A stretch of DNA of 64,000 nt, from assembly GCF_002443255.2 (NCBI RefSeq), contig NW_019211457.1, positions 29,203,479 through 29,267,478 of the forward strand, in the 5' to 3' direction. The position numbers and the translations under genes are program-made. Origin of the DNA: Varroa destructor. Lineage: Eukaryota > Arthropoda > Arachnida > Mesostigmata > Varroidae. The first letter of the stretch is position 1. Every line of letters begins with the position of its first letter. The notes below the pieces were generated by a model. The model searched no databases. It worked only from the letters and a program-made list of their open reading frames with translations, and was not told where the DNA came from. This document shows positions 43,081 to 54,071 of the stretch, piece by piece.

Positions 43081-43129
43081 GCGCTAGAGCGAAGCGGTGC
43101 CTTGTTTAGGCACCGCTTCGTTCTAGTGC
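43081..43129 (+). ncRNA. Strong hairpin, 21-bp stem with 7-base loop
   Basis: The arms 43081-43101 and 43109-43129 pair along all 21 positions: 19 Watson-Crick pairs plus two G-U pairs. The loop is TTGTTTA. The stem is GC-rich within an AT-rich background and pairing stops abruptly at both ends. Both imperfect positions are G opposite T on the plus strand, so the RNA pairs fully only if transcribed in that direction. At 49 bases it is short for an animal pre-miRNA. Alternatives are a small palindromic element or a transposon-end remnant. Confidence 0.5.
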
Positions 43130-43828
43130 TAAAAGCGAATTCTCGTTTCCGCATTTTGTCGTAAGAGTCAATGGACGCCTGTGAGAATGGGTCACTTCTA
43201 AAAGAGAAGCCCATCCTATACTACAGGCCGATTAGCCGAATCGAAAGTTTCCCATTTAATCGTAGTACACTATGTACATGGGGGTATTTTCATAATTTCG
43301 AATAAGCTTTTTTTTGTTTGATTCTCTTTCCTCAATTGATGTTTCGTCGTGCGTCTCACAAGTACGACAGGAACACTTCCCATTGTACAACCCTGATAGC
43401 CCTAGCAGAAAGAATTAACTATCCTTGTTCTTCCTCGCACTGCAGTCGGTCTGCTGAAAAATCTCGAGCCCTAGCGAACGACACGTCGTTGGATATCAAC
43501 CGACGGCTCATCGGCTCGCGAAGACAGTCAACTACATAGTGAATACAGCTGTAGTAGTGCATATCTTTACCACGTCTAGTAACAGCAGTTCAAACGCGGT
43601 ACATGACGTTGTGAATTGTAACCCCCCGCCATCGCTGTTGCTACGTCTGCTGATACCTGACTTTAAGTTAGCAACGGCCCAGAATAAGGGGAGCACGGCA
43701 AGAAAATAATAGCCGTGAGTTTTTTTTTTTTTATGTATCGTTTCAAAAGCGGCTTCTGGCGCTCCAGCTACTCCGGTGTTTGTATTGACGTAAGCTATTT
43801 TACTACGGCTGTTTCTGTCGTTAGCGTC

Positions 43829-43846
43829 GTTGTTGTTGTTGTTGTT
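43829..43846. repeat. (GTT)6 microsatellite
   Basis: Six GTT units, about 0.7 kb downstream of the 43,081 hairpin. Confidence 0.9.
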
Positions 43847-46154
43847 GTATAACTCTATGTCAATCCGCCTTCCTTTTTGCGAATTTAAAATGCGACACAT
43901 CATCCATTCTATAAGAAACGACGTTCCTCATATGAACTATCGGTCCGAGCTGACTTGCTGCCAACATTCGCGTGTTGATACCATATTTATTACTGCTACA
44001 AACGTATGCAGCGTGCTTTGGAAACTCCTGGTACAGGAAACACTAAAAAATAGTCGGAAAAAAGAAAATAAAGATCGCCGGTGTATCTTGTATAGCTCTT
44101 CCCGCTGCGTACGTTATTAAATTTGTTGATATTCTAAGTTTACTCATCGATTTTTGCCATGTCACCTTGTTGTATAATGGGGAGAAACTTTTCGAACACC
44201 CTGTATACATGCTTTCCTTGGTATCTCTTCCGTCACTTATATTTCCTATAGGCACGCGTATAATTTTTGGAATTTTCTTTTTGAGCTATTCTTTTGGAGT
44301 CCGTATTGCGTTAGCGTTGTCATTGTCGTTGCGTATAGCTAGACATCGGTTCTACAATCAGTTTAGGTGATCTGGGTCTGTCTGGTCAGGGAAGATGAGG
44401 TGGGCATGTCTTCGGTCTAAAGTATCACCTGTGATGCGATAAATATATAGAGTATCACTGTTAGGTGGAACGGTAAAAATCGAGTAGATTTAATATTGAG
44501 GCTCTGTTGAGCTGAAAAAAAGGCTCAAACGGAATAACGATGGTACGAATCCATGTAAAGTATATTTTAATGTTGAGATTATAATAACGTTAAGCAATAC
44601 TTTCGGCTCTGATCTTTGCTGCAAACCTAACAACGCTTATTCGGAAGAGACTAGCTAATTTGAAAACAGGATTAGAGTCATTGTTACAAAGCTTACGATA
44701 GAAAGGTTCTCTTGACTTCGTTTGCGGCTAAATATATATAAGTGACTTAATTATTAGCCTAACGGAGCTTGACCCGTATGACTAGGTTCCCTAATTTCAT
44801 CTTAGGCTTAATATTTTATATTTGGTCCTAGTAGGCCTTGAACTACTATGGTACTTCCACAGACACAGAAGGCGCTTTGTCCATTTTCATTGAGGATAAA
44901 GCAATATAGTCAAAGTTCCAACGTCTGGTCAGCTGCCTGTAACGAGATATGCCTAAATTTGAGTAAAAAACGTAAAACATTTCACAATTTACGGTACTTC
45001 CCATTGATTGTAATGATAACTCTTATCCGTATTAATTCACGTAGGCGACAAAGCTATCGTAGTGCATTGATGTCGTGAACGTGTGCTAAAAACGTTCTAA
45101 TAGATCTATGGAGATCAATGACCACGTCAGTAGTAAAAGTTGACTCTCTATACATGTAACGACCTGTTGTGCGGGACCAGGATTTCAACAGCGGCAAACG
45201 ATTCCATAGCTGGGTAATCTAAACGCAGTAATTTTTCTACCGGATCTACAAACGGATCCAGTTGATTCCGCGGTAATTTTTGTCCCAACACCTAAAAATT
45301 TTATGCCCTCACACTACCAATCGTCAAGGCGGGCACTTCTTACAGCGACAGATTAAGGGCTTTGGCAACCGTGAATTGCACGAATCGGATTCGCTTATTC
45401 AGCGATTTCTCGTACGACCTCTCCGACCGAACTGAAGTCGCCCCTCGTCCTTGGGGCTATCTGTACTTAAAACTATAGGGAAACTGTATGGCTTCAGTTC
45501 AAGTTTAGTGCTTGGGCTAACTAAAAAAAAGACAGTTATATGCTAGAAGTTCTAAAAACGCACCGCTGGTATCATTACCGTCTCCTACAAAATAGCGTAA
45601 AATTAATTTCATAGTGGAGATTATGGTAGGTAAACTGGCTTTGAATCTATCATTGCACGAAGTTATGTCCTGCATGAAGTACTAAAATATGCAATTAAAT
45701 TTGTATTGATTTATATATTCGTCCTTTGTAGAAGCGTTTCATAGGGCCTAATATTACACCGTATGATGCTGGGCGGATATTTATCCAAAAACCTTTGTAT
45801 TTAGCAGCACTCACGGGCAAAGCCCAGAAAAACGACTTTGACTGTTGCTTTCGGCGCAATAGTAAGCAAAAATCTGGCATTGTCTACCTTAGTCCGATGG
45901 CCGATACCAAGAGCTTGTACGAGTTGTTAAACTGAAATTGAACGACGCTTAAATTAAATATGTACATTTCTAACAAAACAGTGAAAATTAACCTACCTTC
46001 AGACTACGCGTTGCGTAATTGTTACCATCGCAGTAAATCACAACGCCACTTATTATTATTATTACATAATAGTTTGCCACTTCACAGCACTTAACCCCCG
46101 AGTGGTTCCCCACGCCTATATAAGAACACCTGAATATACTGCGGCATGATAATT

Positions 46155-46177
46155 AATGATGATCCCGTATCATCATT
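46155..46177. repeat. AT-rich hairpin with 9-bp perfect stem
   Basis: AATGATGAT (46155-46163) and ATCATCATT (46169-46177) are perfect reverse complements around CCCGT. Pairing extends by about three more bases if one base is bulged. Confidence 0.6.
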
Positions 46178-49100
46178 TAATGAAATTACTTGCTCGTTTC
46201 GCCTTCGTAACTACGTTAACAAGTGCCTTAAGTTATTTATGTTTCAACTAAACCGTTTGTTTAACATGACGAATTAAGATCGAACGCTCGTATGTAGGAC
46301 GCACAGCAGTAGCAAGGTAACTGCTACAGTAACGCCAGTTCAACACAGACACATGTCGAAACTAGTAAAGCCAGTCATCTGTATTATCTATGTAACGAGA
46401 AAACATTTATTGCAGACAGCTTATGGATTCGGCCGGCGTCGTTTTCGAATATAATAGGACAGAAGCTGATGAAGAGGATTCGACACAATTACTGTAAACA
46501 AAAATAACAACAGCGACAGCAGCTGTTTGTAGAAAAGTCTTTTTCTAAGGTATTATGAATGAATAACATCAGAATCCATTGTGTGTACAGGGTAAACTGT
46601 GTTATCTTCGACTGTTAAGTGTTCTTTTAACTTGATATTGTTGTCGTTGATGTTATTGTGGTCCCTATGATCATAGCTTTTGACGTTGCCCCGCTGTTCC
46701 GAGTCATTTCTGGGCATGCAATTACTGCTCTCGCAGACGCCCAAACGAAAATGACAATATAATTGTTGCTTTTTGTTGGCGTGTGTGTACAACATCAGCT
46801 GCTCAGCCTGTCCATGTCCTTGCATGTGAGACCGATCCCTCCATTTTGGCCTTTAAGCGCCTATTACTGCCGCTTTGTTTTGTCGTAGAGCCAGATTGTA
46901 CGGGTGAATTTTTCGCTATCGTTCACTTCGTTCGGGAACCTTATAGAATAACAAAAGCAGATACGCAAAGATCTCCAGTTTAAGACAGAGACTACGTGGC
47001 CTGTTGCAGTGGCCGGCCAGATAATGTTTTTTTTTTTGTTTGCTTTTTCTTTTTCTATTCTTTTTTATTGCTATTCGATCAGTGGCCTTACGCTGCGTGG
47101 TACCTAGGTAGCTGGTCCATGGCTGGGCTGCCTGATTATCGGCACGATTTGTCACCGGGGTTCGCCTAATCACTTTGAGTCAGCTAATAGCACCGGCAAT
47201 TTACCTAATCATCGCAGGAACGGATACAACAACGTGTCAATGTTACTAACACGATGAAACATGGAAGGATCGCGAATTTTACTGCCGTTTTTTTCGTATT
47301 GCCAAGCCAGCTCGCTGCTTCTCTGTTTATGTGGTTAATACGTTCTATTCGGGTGTGGGGTGGGGGTTTTCATTTTATTAGCGGCGAAAAATGCTGCGAT
47401 TGTCAATATTACCGTAAAATGACAGTTGAAATCAATTGATTATAGCGGAATATTAGAAGATCACTGAAGTTGATCGATACATTATTTTTGTGTGTTGTGG
47501 CGTTTGTATACTGATCGTGCAACGGCACTATTTTAAGCCGAAAAAATGTACGCGGGCTCTATGTCTAATGTAAAAACCGACAACAAACAATGTAACGGCT
47601 GTATTAATTTTTTTCTTTGATATATATATATATTTTCACATATTATGCTAAATTCATCTGTCAAATTCTCCACACGTCGGGGGTGAGACCTCGAGCCAAT
47701 CTTGTTGAAACAGTTATCGAACTAGGTCCCCTTAAGACTTGTGTCACCCCTTAGTGATGGAGGGGTAATCGCGCCCAGTTCAAAATCTGTCATCGTAATG
47801 ACAACTTTGAGAGATCCAACAAGCCTTTCATAATCGATGTGTCTTGAGTGAAACAGCTCTCGTCCACTAGCCAAACTTGCATCAAACCCTTCATACTATG
47901 CATTTCGATGAAGTTCGCTTATCTGTAGCTCTTAATTTACGAGATATCTCTTACCACTGGGCATTCATTGCGCTGCTGTGAAATACGTGCGCATTTTTAC
48001 AAAGGCTAGTAGTTATCCGTCAATGAAGTTATTGAAGGTCAACTAGTTGACACCGAAAACATAACAGTAAACTCTTCTAGCCAAGAATATTATATGAAGC
48101 GTCCGAGAAACGCTCGAATAATATACATAATGATAAGGTTATCATTTAATAGGTTCAGGACAATGTTCACGATAACTTCGATACGTTTCGTTCCTTGCGT
48201 CTTCAAAGATGCCTATAAAAGTCATACGTAAAAAGATAAACTATTATACCTTATCTATAGCTAAGAGACCAGTTTTAATAGCCGTATTAGTTCAGGTGAA
48301 CGAGACAGAAATATAGTTTATCGGAAGGAAGAAATACGAACGAAAACTAGCAGTAAAGTGTAAGCCCCTTCGAACCTAGTTCAATGGGTCGAAAAGTCTT
48401 TTATTACTAACGTTTATTATATCGCCGAATGAATGTTTGTCATTCTTTCTACTAAACTTTACGTCTGTCAGACTTAAATTCTCTTTGTAAGATAATGGAT
48501 GACAAAATTTAGGTGGAGTGTCAATTGACAGTGCCAACAGCTGTTGTTATAACTTTCGGCATTTTTTTTTTAACTTTCAACCGACACGGTTTTTACGGTA
48601 GACAGTAAATACGAAATGTAAGGGGCAATGTACATGCTGGTAACGAAATGATGCTGCGGGTGTAACATTGTATATTCTGTAAAGGCCATTTTATCAAAAC
48701 ATTCGATAAAAACATCTACTCACGCAGAAAGCCAGCCCATCATTCCCTAGCCATTCATCAAACCTAGCCATTCCTTAAGCTATGTCTGATCAATTATTTG
48801 TTTCTGAAAACAAAAACGTTACACCTAATGCACTTATCTGTGATTTTAAAAGCGCCTATTTCAGCCGGCACAACTTCCTGACTTCTTTTTTCTAAGACAA
48901 ACAACCACACGTCAGTTTATCGGCGATTTCTAGCAGCCTGCCAAGCTTTGCTTTTCAAGTTGTAAGTTAATACTGGATGGTTCGAAATCTGAAAGAATTA
49001 CTTAGTTAACATGTTTATGTTTACCTTACGCAATTTTTCCATTTTTGACCACTGCAAGCGATATACACTCACACGTCGTCTAGATTATCCCCAATCGTAA

Positions 49101-52100
49101 GGTACTACATTTTTGCTGGACAGAAATTTAATTTTAAACTACCTATTTTTCAAACGATATCGTTGCTTCTCTGTCTAATTACGTTTATTTGTGTAGTGTA
49201 TTTTTAAATAGTGCCTTATTTCGGTAGCCTGGGCTTCCGGCAAGAGGTCGTCACGGTTATGCTGCAGACACTTGCCTCTTCGGTGTTTTAAGTCTTGCGA
49301 CAATCATCACAAAAACATAGGCGTTTTTTATGCTTAAATTCCGTAACTTTTTAAGATCGACAGAATTGGCTATAAAACATATATTTCAATGAAAAATTAA
49401 TTTAGAAAATCGATCAATCTTGGCCAAATGTATTTTTTTTTCTCTACGAAAGGTCAAAACGTTGTTTCAAACTATTACTATAGTTGAATAAAGCGAAGAA
49501 GATAGTTTTGTTGAAGTGAAATCAGAGGGATTCGTTATATTAGGAGGGATCTCTATGTGACGCTCCATCTTGTTCTCATAGCCAATAATGAATTTCAGTT
49601 TATCGAGTTCAGTTGCATCTGGCCTTGAGAATGTTGTACAGTTGTAGAACCTAACTATTTTTTTTCATTGCTTTCATGGATTAAGTTGATTTACGCACAT
49701 ATAGAACATAGAAATCGTTTGATTATATACACTTAGCAATTTACTGACTGTTTTGTGTTTATTTATACGTTCGACCCATAGCTCAGCTCTAATAAACATA
49801 CTTAGCAATGTAATTATGTATGCCTCTAAATAACAGTCACAATTTGCATTCTAATACATATATACATATGTTTTACTATAGATATATTCTGTAGTGGCAA
49901 TGTAGTATTCGTTTCGGCCTCTACTGTTAGCTTCAGGACTAAATCCTTAGTCCGATATTACAATATTGAACGCCATAGCAATAACTGGGTCCTTTAGCTT
50001 TTGTTTTCTTGACAACGACATTTTCTTAAGTCACAATCGCTCCCATATACTGGCCAGATGAGGGCGCGGCCACAGAGAAATTTACAATTAAACAAACGCA
50101 GTCAAGCGAATTTGGTCATTTAAGTGATTCTGTGTTACGATAAGCTGTGCTCTACAACCTTCATTTCTATTAAAATCGTCGACGAAGAATAGATTCGTTT
50201 CACAGTAAAAGACGCTTGACAGCCTCTACTCGTAGCATTATCACAACAAGCCTCACTATTTAGGTATATACATATACATGTATATACGTACAAATTGATG
50301 GATCCACGGTGTTCCTTGATGTCAGTCGGCTAGTAAATAAATAACGGGTAAATATCGGCCTGACGGTAATGTTCCAGTCCTCCTTGGTGCGTCCTTCTAA
50401 CAGCATTTCTGTCTGGACGCTGTGATTAGTTAGCGGTAAAAAGTGGCGTAGCGGCCTTATAGTATTAGGAAAAAAAAACTGATTCGAACCCGTCTATATT
50501 GAATCGACGAAAAAGTGCGCCAACTGTGCTGATACGACGCTCAAAGCAGATAAGATATATAAAAAAAAAATCTGTAAAATAACGTATTCTTCACATCCCT
50601 AAAGCATTACTAAGTGACTGTAGCCCTTAGAGATGAGTGTCGAAAGATTTGGAATAATTCGAGGTACTTTTTGGATTAACTTCTAATAACTAAACTGTTA
50701 TACTGTTTTATTAACATCGTCAAAAAAAAAAATGGCACAAATCGTAGTTTACATACACGGTCACGATAAATCAATCATTGTCTACTTCTTGGATGCTATG
50801 AAGTTATCGCATTGCACAGAATTACTCTAGATATGAGTGAATCGATTTAATAAATTCAAATTCTTAAACGCTCTTTCCGTTGCGTTTGTAGAAACTCAAT
50901 GGTTTTGTCAGGTCCACACCGAGAGCATTATCAATTTATTTTGTTACAGTATTCGAAGGTCTGCCGTTCGACGCATTTGATTGTTCGCTAGTAATCCATA
51001 GGCGAGTACCAACAACGCGGCCATTATTTCGAAATGTTATCACAAGTGCGCTCATCGTTGCCACAGTTACTGATACTGTTTCTCTTGCTCTCATTTTCTC
51101 TACCGGTAAAATTAGACGAAGTGCCATTGAATTGACCACTTGTCGTCTAGAAACGTAACCGTAGAGTAATACGACAAAAAGGGCTTGGAACGCAGGCAGA
51201 AAATAGTAAATTCGGACCGTCTGATAACTGATTTTTGCCTCTGCTCGCTACCGCCGTGTGATTTCACTTTTAAGCTCTATATAAAAATCTATTCTCCGTA
51301 GAAAATAACTAGCTTATACCAATATCCATAGAGAATAAAAGCCTCTCTCTACTGACGCATTCGTGATTCGCCATTCATAGTATAACTAGTTGGAGGCCTT
51401 TTAAATGCCACCACCCATTAAGCCTTGGTAACAAAATACAGGTCCAATATTCCATATATGAATAAGCAATTACCAATGCAATTGTACGTATTATATGATT
51501 ATGAGACGCTAGTAATTCTATCATTGCTTCGCCCCCATTTGGCGGTTTGCTTTTTGGTTCCTATAATATGAAGGTGGAAAGCGAGGTCTTTGAGAAGGAC
51601 TCCTTTGTACCTTGATCGACTAGTACGTCTAGCTTAGGACGCTAGGAAATGAAGTTTTATGAAGTTGCTTTAGGCAAAGATCGATATTATTACTAGCTGG
51701 TCTCGTTCGCTGTTGCGTGCCGTCATGCCAGAGAATTGTCCTATTGAATATACACAAAATCGCCACGTATCGAGAAATTACGGTCGGCGATCTCCGAAAC
51801 GAAAGGGGCACGGAGCCAACAGTTTGCGCTGATTTACCCGCTTTACTAGAAATATTTCGCTATAGGTCTCTATGTACCGATACGTATTTTCTTGACCTCG
51901 CTGCTAAAAGCCAAATCAATACAATAAATTATCCAGTTCTAAAGAAGAAATCAACTATAGATTGGGTCTATAACGCTTCACATTGCAAAAGCATGCGAAC
52001 TGCACAGTATTTACATTAAAGAAAAAAAGCTGACTATGACGCCCACATCTGCCAACTTGGGTAAACTCTTCGCTACAAGCGTTCGTTACGTCTGTATTGT

Positions 52101-53835
52101 TTCTCTGAAGTGCAGGGTTCTGCAAGGAAGCTTGACGTGCACGGGCAACACTGACCCCCCGCCCCTCAAAGCAGAGAGAGATAATTATGGCTAGTAAATG
52201 ATATAGTAAGACATTCATTTTATTCTACTCTATTTAAACGCCTTGCGTAATATCCATGCGTGGCATAAATCAGCCCATTGTGAGGATAAGCAAACTGATT
52301 TTATTCCCTATTGCTAATAGAACAGTGAGGCTTTTCAAGTTGAGGACTATCTAGGAACTTGACGTTTGGTAAGAAGTGACGTGGAGGGATGGGTGAAAGT
52401 GGCTCAAATTGAGTATTAGCTCATCATGCCGCGATGATTGTCGGAGCGTATCTTTGTTACGAAGATGTCAATTAAGCCTAATAGATGTTTTGTTGTTGCT
52501 GACAACAAGGTAATAGGCGCAATGTTATTTCGGACTGCGTCCCCTTAGGCTACGGTCTTCGACGTAACGATGATTATGATCACAAGGACATTCAATGAAT
52601 TATGCGCCAATGAAAGCAATGGCTCAAATTATCAGTCGCTGTGCGTGTCTATTAAAATTTGCAAACTGTGAGACCGTCGTCGATCGAGTTTCGTTTTCGA
52701 GTTATTTTTCGGCTATCTTAATCCACGAAAACATTGCCTGTAAACAAACATTTCGACCGGTCAGATTATCAGCGACGCTCGTATACAGAGACAATTGATG
52801 ATAGTGAATTGTGATAAGCACCCATTTTTAATGCGTACAGGAAAACTTCAATGGGTATTTTCCTTGGGTGTGAGCAGTAGTCAACAAAACGGACGGCCAA
52901 ATCTGCTCGGAAAGTCCTGTTTAAGGAAAACTAATAACATAAAATGCCCAAATATCATTCTCGTTATGGTCTCTCGATGCGGTACGGGTTCAATTGACGG
53001 TAACGAAATGTGTTAAGAATTCTACAACTATTTCAATAACAGCATTTTATTGTTAATGGAAAAAAAAATGCGTGGAAATGTGAAAAAGAAACGTGCGTAT
53101 CGTCATAGTCCTTACAAAACTTACACTTTGTAAGTAAATTGCATTAACGTTCCAAAGCTATTCGCTTTCATTATGTCCACGAATATTTTTAAAGCTTCAT
53201 ATAAAGAGAAAAATTTTTTTAGAAGATGCATCTTCTGTTTTAGAACTCTATTTTATGCAGCTTATTATTGCGAAGCATAGGCGAAACTTTGACGTTGGCC
53301 TATCTTACGCGTCTAGTCGCTGTCCAGATAAATAGGAGCAAAAATACACCTTGGAGCAAAAATATACAAAGAGGAACCGTGTTTTGATAGTGATCAGGAT
53401 TTAGAGATCGCTACAAAAATTTAAAGTAATCAACTGATCAGTATGCGCTGAGAAGATCACACCCCTCTCAAGGCTAAGGAATATTGAGAACATAGTCAAT
53501 TAAAATCAATACTATACTGAAACATCGTTTACCAGTGGCCAAAACAAAAAACAACAGAAAATCACATTAGAAGAAAATCAAGAGAAGTTTTACCTAATCG
53601 GGTGCTTTCCTTATTGTAGGACCTGCTCGAATGCATTACTATGAAATCGAGACAGAGCATATAGGATGATTTTAGCGATGGGACATTATCAGAGTATATT
53701 TTACTAAGTCTAAATATGCTTTAGCTAATTTGACAATAAAAAACCACACCACTCTTTTATTATTTCTTGTATCTGTCACCCTTCAGGAATACGGTGTATC
53801 CCCGTAACGGGCTATTTAACAGGACAACATGTATG

Positions 53836-53866
53836 TATAAATAAGTAAAAAAAGCTTGCAATCAGA
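53836..53866 (+). promoter_or_regulatory. Possible TATA box (53836-53843) and initiator (TCAGATT, about 53862)
   Basis: TATAAATA lies 28 bases before the A of a TCAG initiator-like site, close to the usual TATA-to-start spacing. Transcription from here would give an unspliced leader of about 140 bases to the ATG at 54004. The alternative is that 53968-53969 is a real splice acceptor and the true promoter is further upstream. The two readings cannot be separated from sequence alone. Confidence 0.25.
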
Positions 53867-53900
53867 TTAAGGCTAGACTAAATCAGTAATGTGAACTGTA

Positions 53901-53926
53901 TGAGGATCATGAAAGAAAGATCCTCA
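53901..53926. repeat. 8-bp inverted repeat just upstream of the cholinesterase-like exon
   Basis: TGAGGATC (53901-53908) and GATCCTCA (53919-53926) are perfect reverse complements around a 10-base purine-rich spacer. They lie between the TATA-like box and the acceptor-like AG. This could be a leader hairpin or a factor-binding palindrome, or chance. Confidence 0.35.
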
Positions 53927-53969
53927 ACTAATTAAGCTGCTATATATTTCATATCCTTTTGCTTGGCAG
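53927..53969 (+). promoter_or_regulatory. Possible splice acceptor for a 5' leader exon
   Basis: A CTAAT branch-point-like motif (about 53928-53932) is followed about 37 bases later by TCCTTTTGCTTGGCAG, ending at 53969. This is a good acceptor shape, with a pyrimidine tract and CAG. If it is used, the coding exon begins at 53970 and an untranslated first exon lies upstream at an unknown position. Confidence 0.4.
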
Positions 53970-53984
53970 ATCTCGACAACCCGC

Positions 53985-54071
53985 ATGCACCCAGCACAGC
54001 ATCATGCGAGTCCATCTGGCACAATCTGCAGCCAGCTGCTTCCTCGCGACAATATTGCTATTGCCTTGTAG
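53985..54071 (+). promoter_or_regulatory. Upstream out-of-frame ATG overlapping the main start
   Basis: An ATG at 53985, 19 bases before the chosen start and out of frame with it, opens a 28-codon frame ending at TAG 54069-54071, inside the signal-peptide region. Its context (CCGC before ATG) is weaker than that of the main ATG, which has A at -3. If both are in the mRNA it could damp translation. Confidence 0.35.

Larger units (their letters stand above)
41761..53835. other. No recognised gene
   Basis: AT-rich sequence with the 43,081 hairpin, the GTT array, the 46,155 hairpin and poly-A/T runs. Between about 47,440 and 50,930 no frame reaches 60 codons on either strand, so this is the emptiest stretch of the window. 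It may include distal regulatory DNA or an unseen 5' leader exon of the cholinesterase-like gene. Confidence 0.6.

Noticed and set aside
50478..50492. GATTCGAACCC, a minus-strand tRNA B-box match
   Set aside because: The flanking bases do not form a T stem and I saw no A box at tRNA distance.
53959..54003. Upstream extension of the esterase frame (starts at TTG)
   Set aside because: It begins without ATG, crosses a likely splice acceptor and precedes the signal-peptide ATG, so it would bury the signal sequence.
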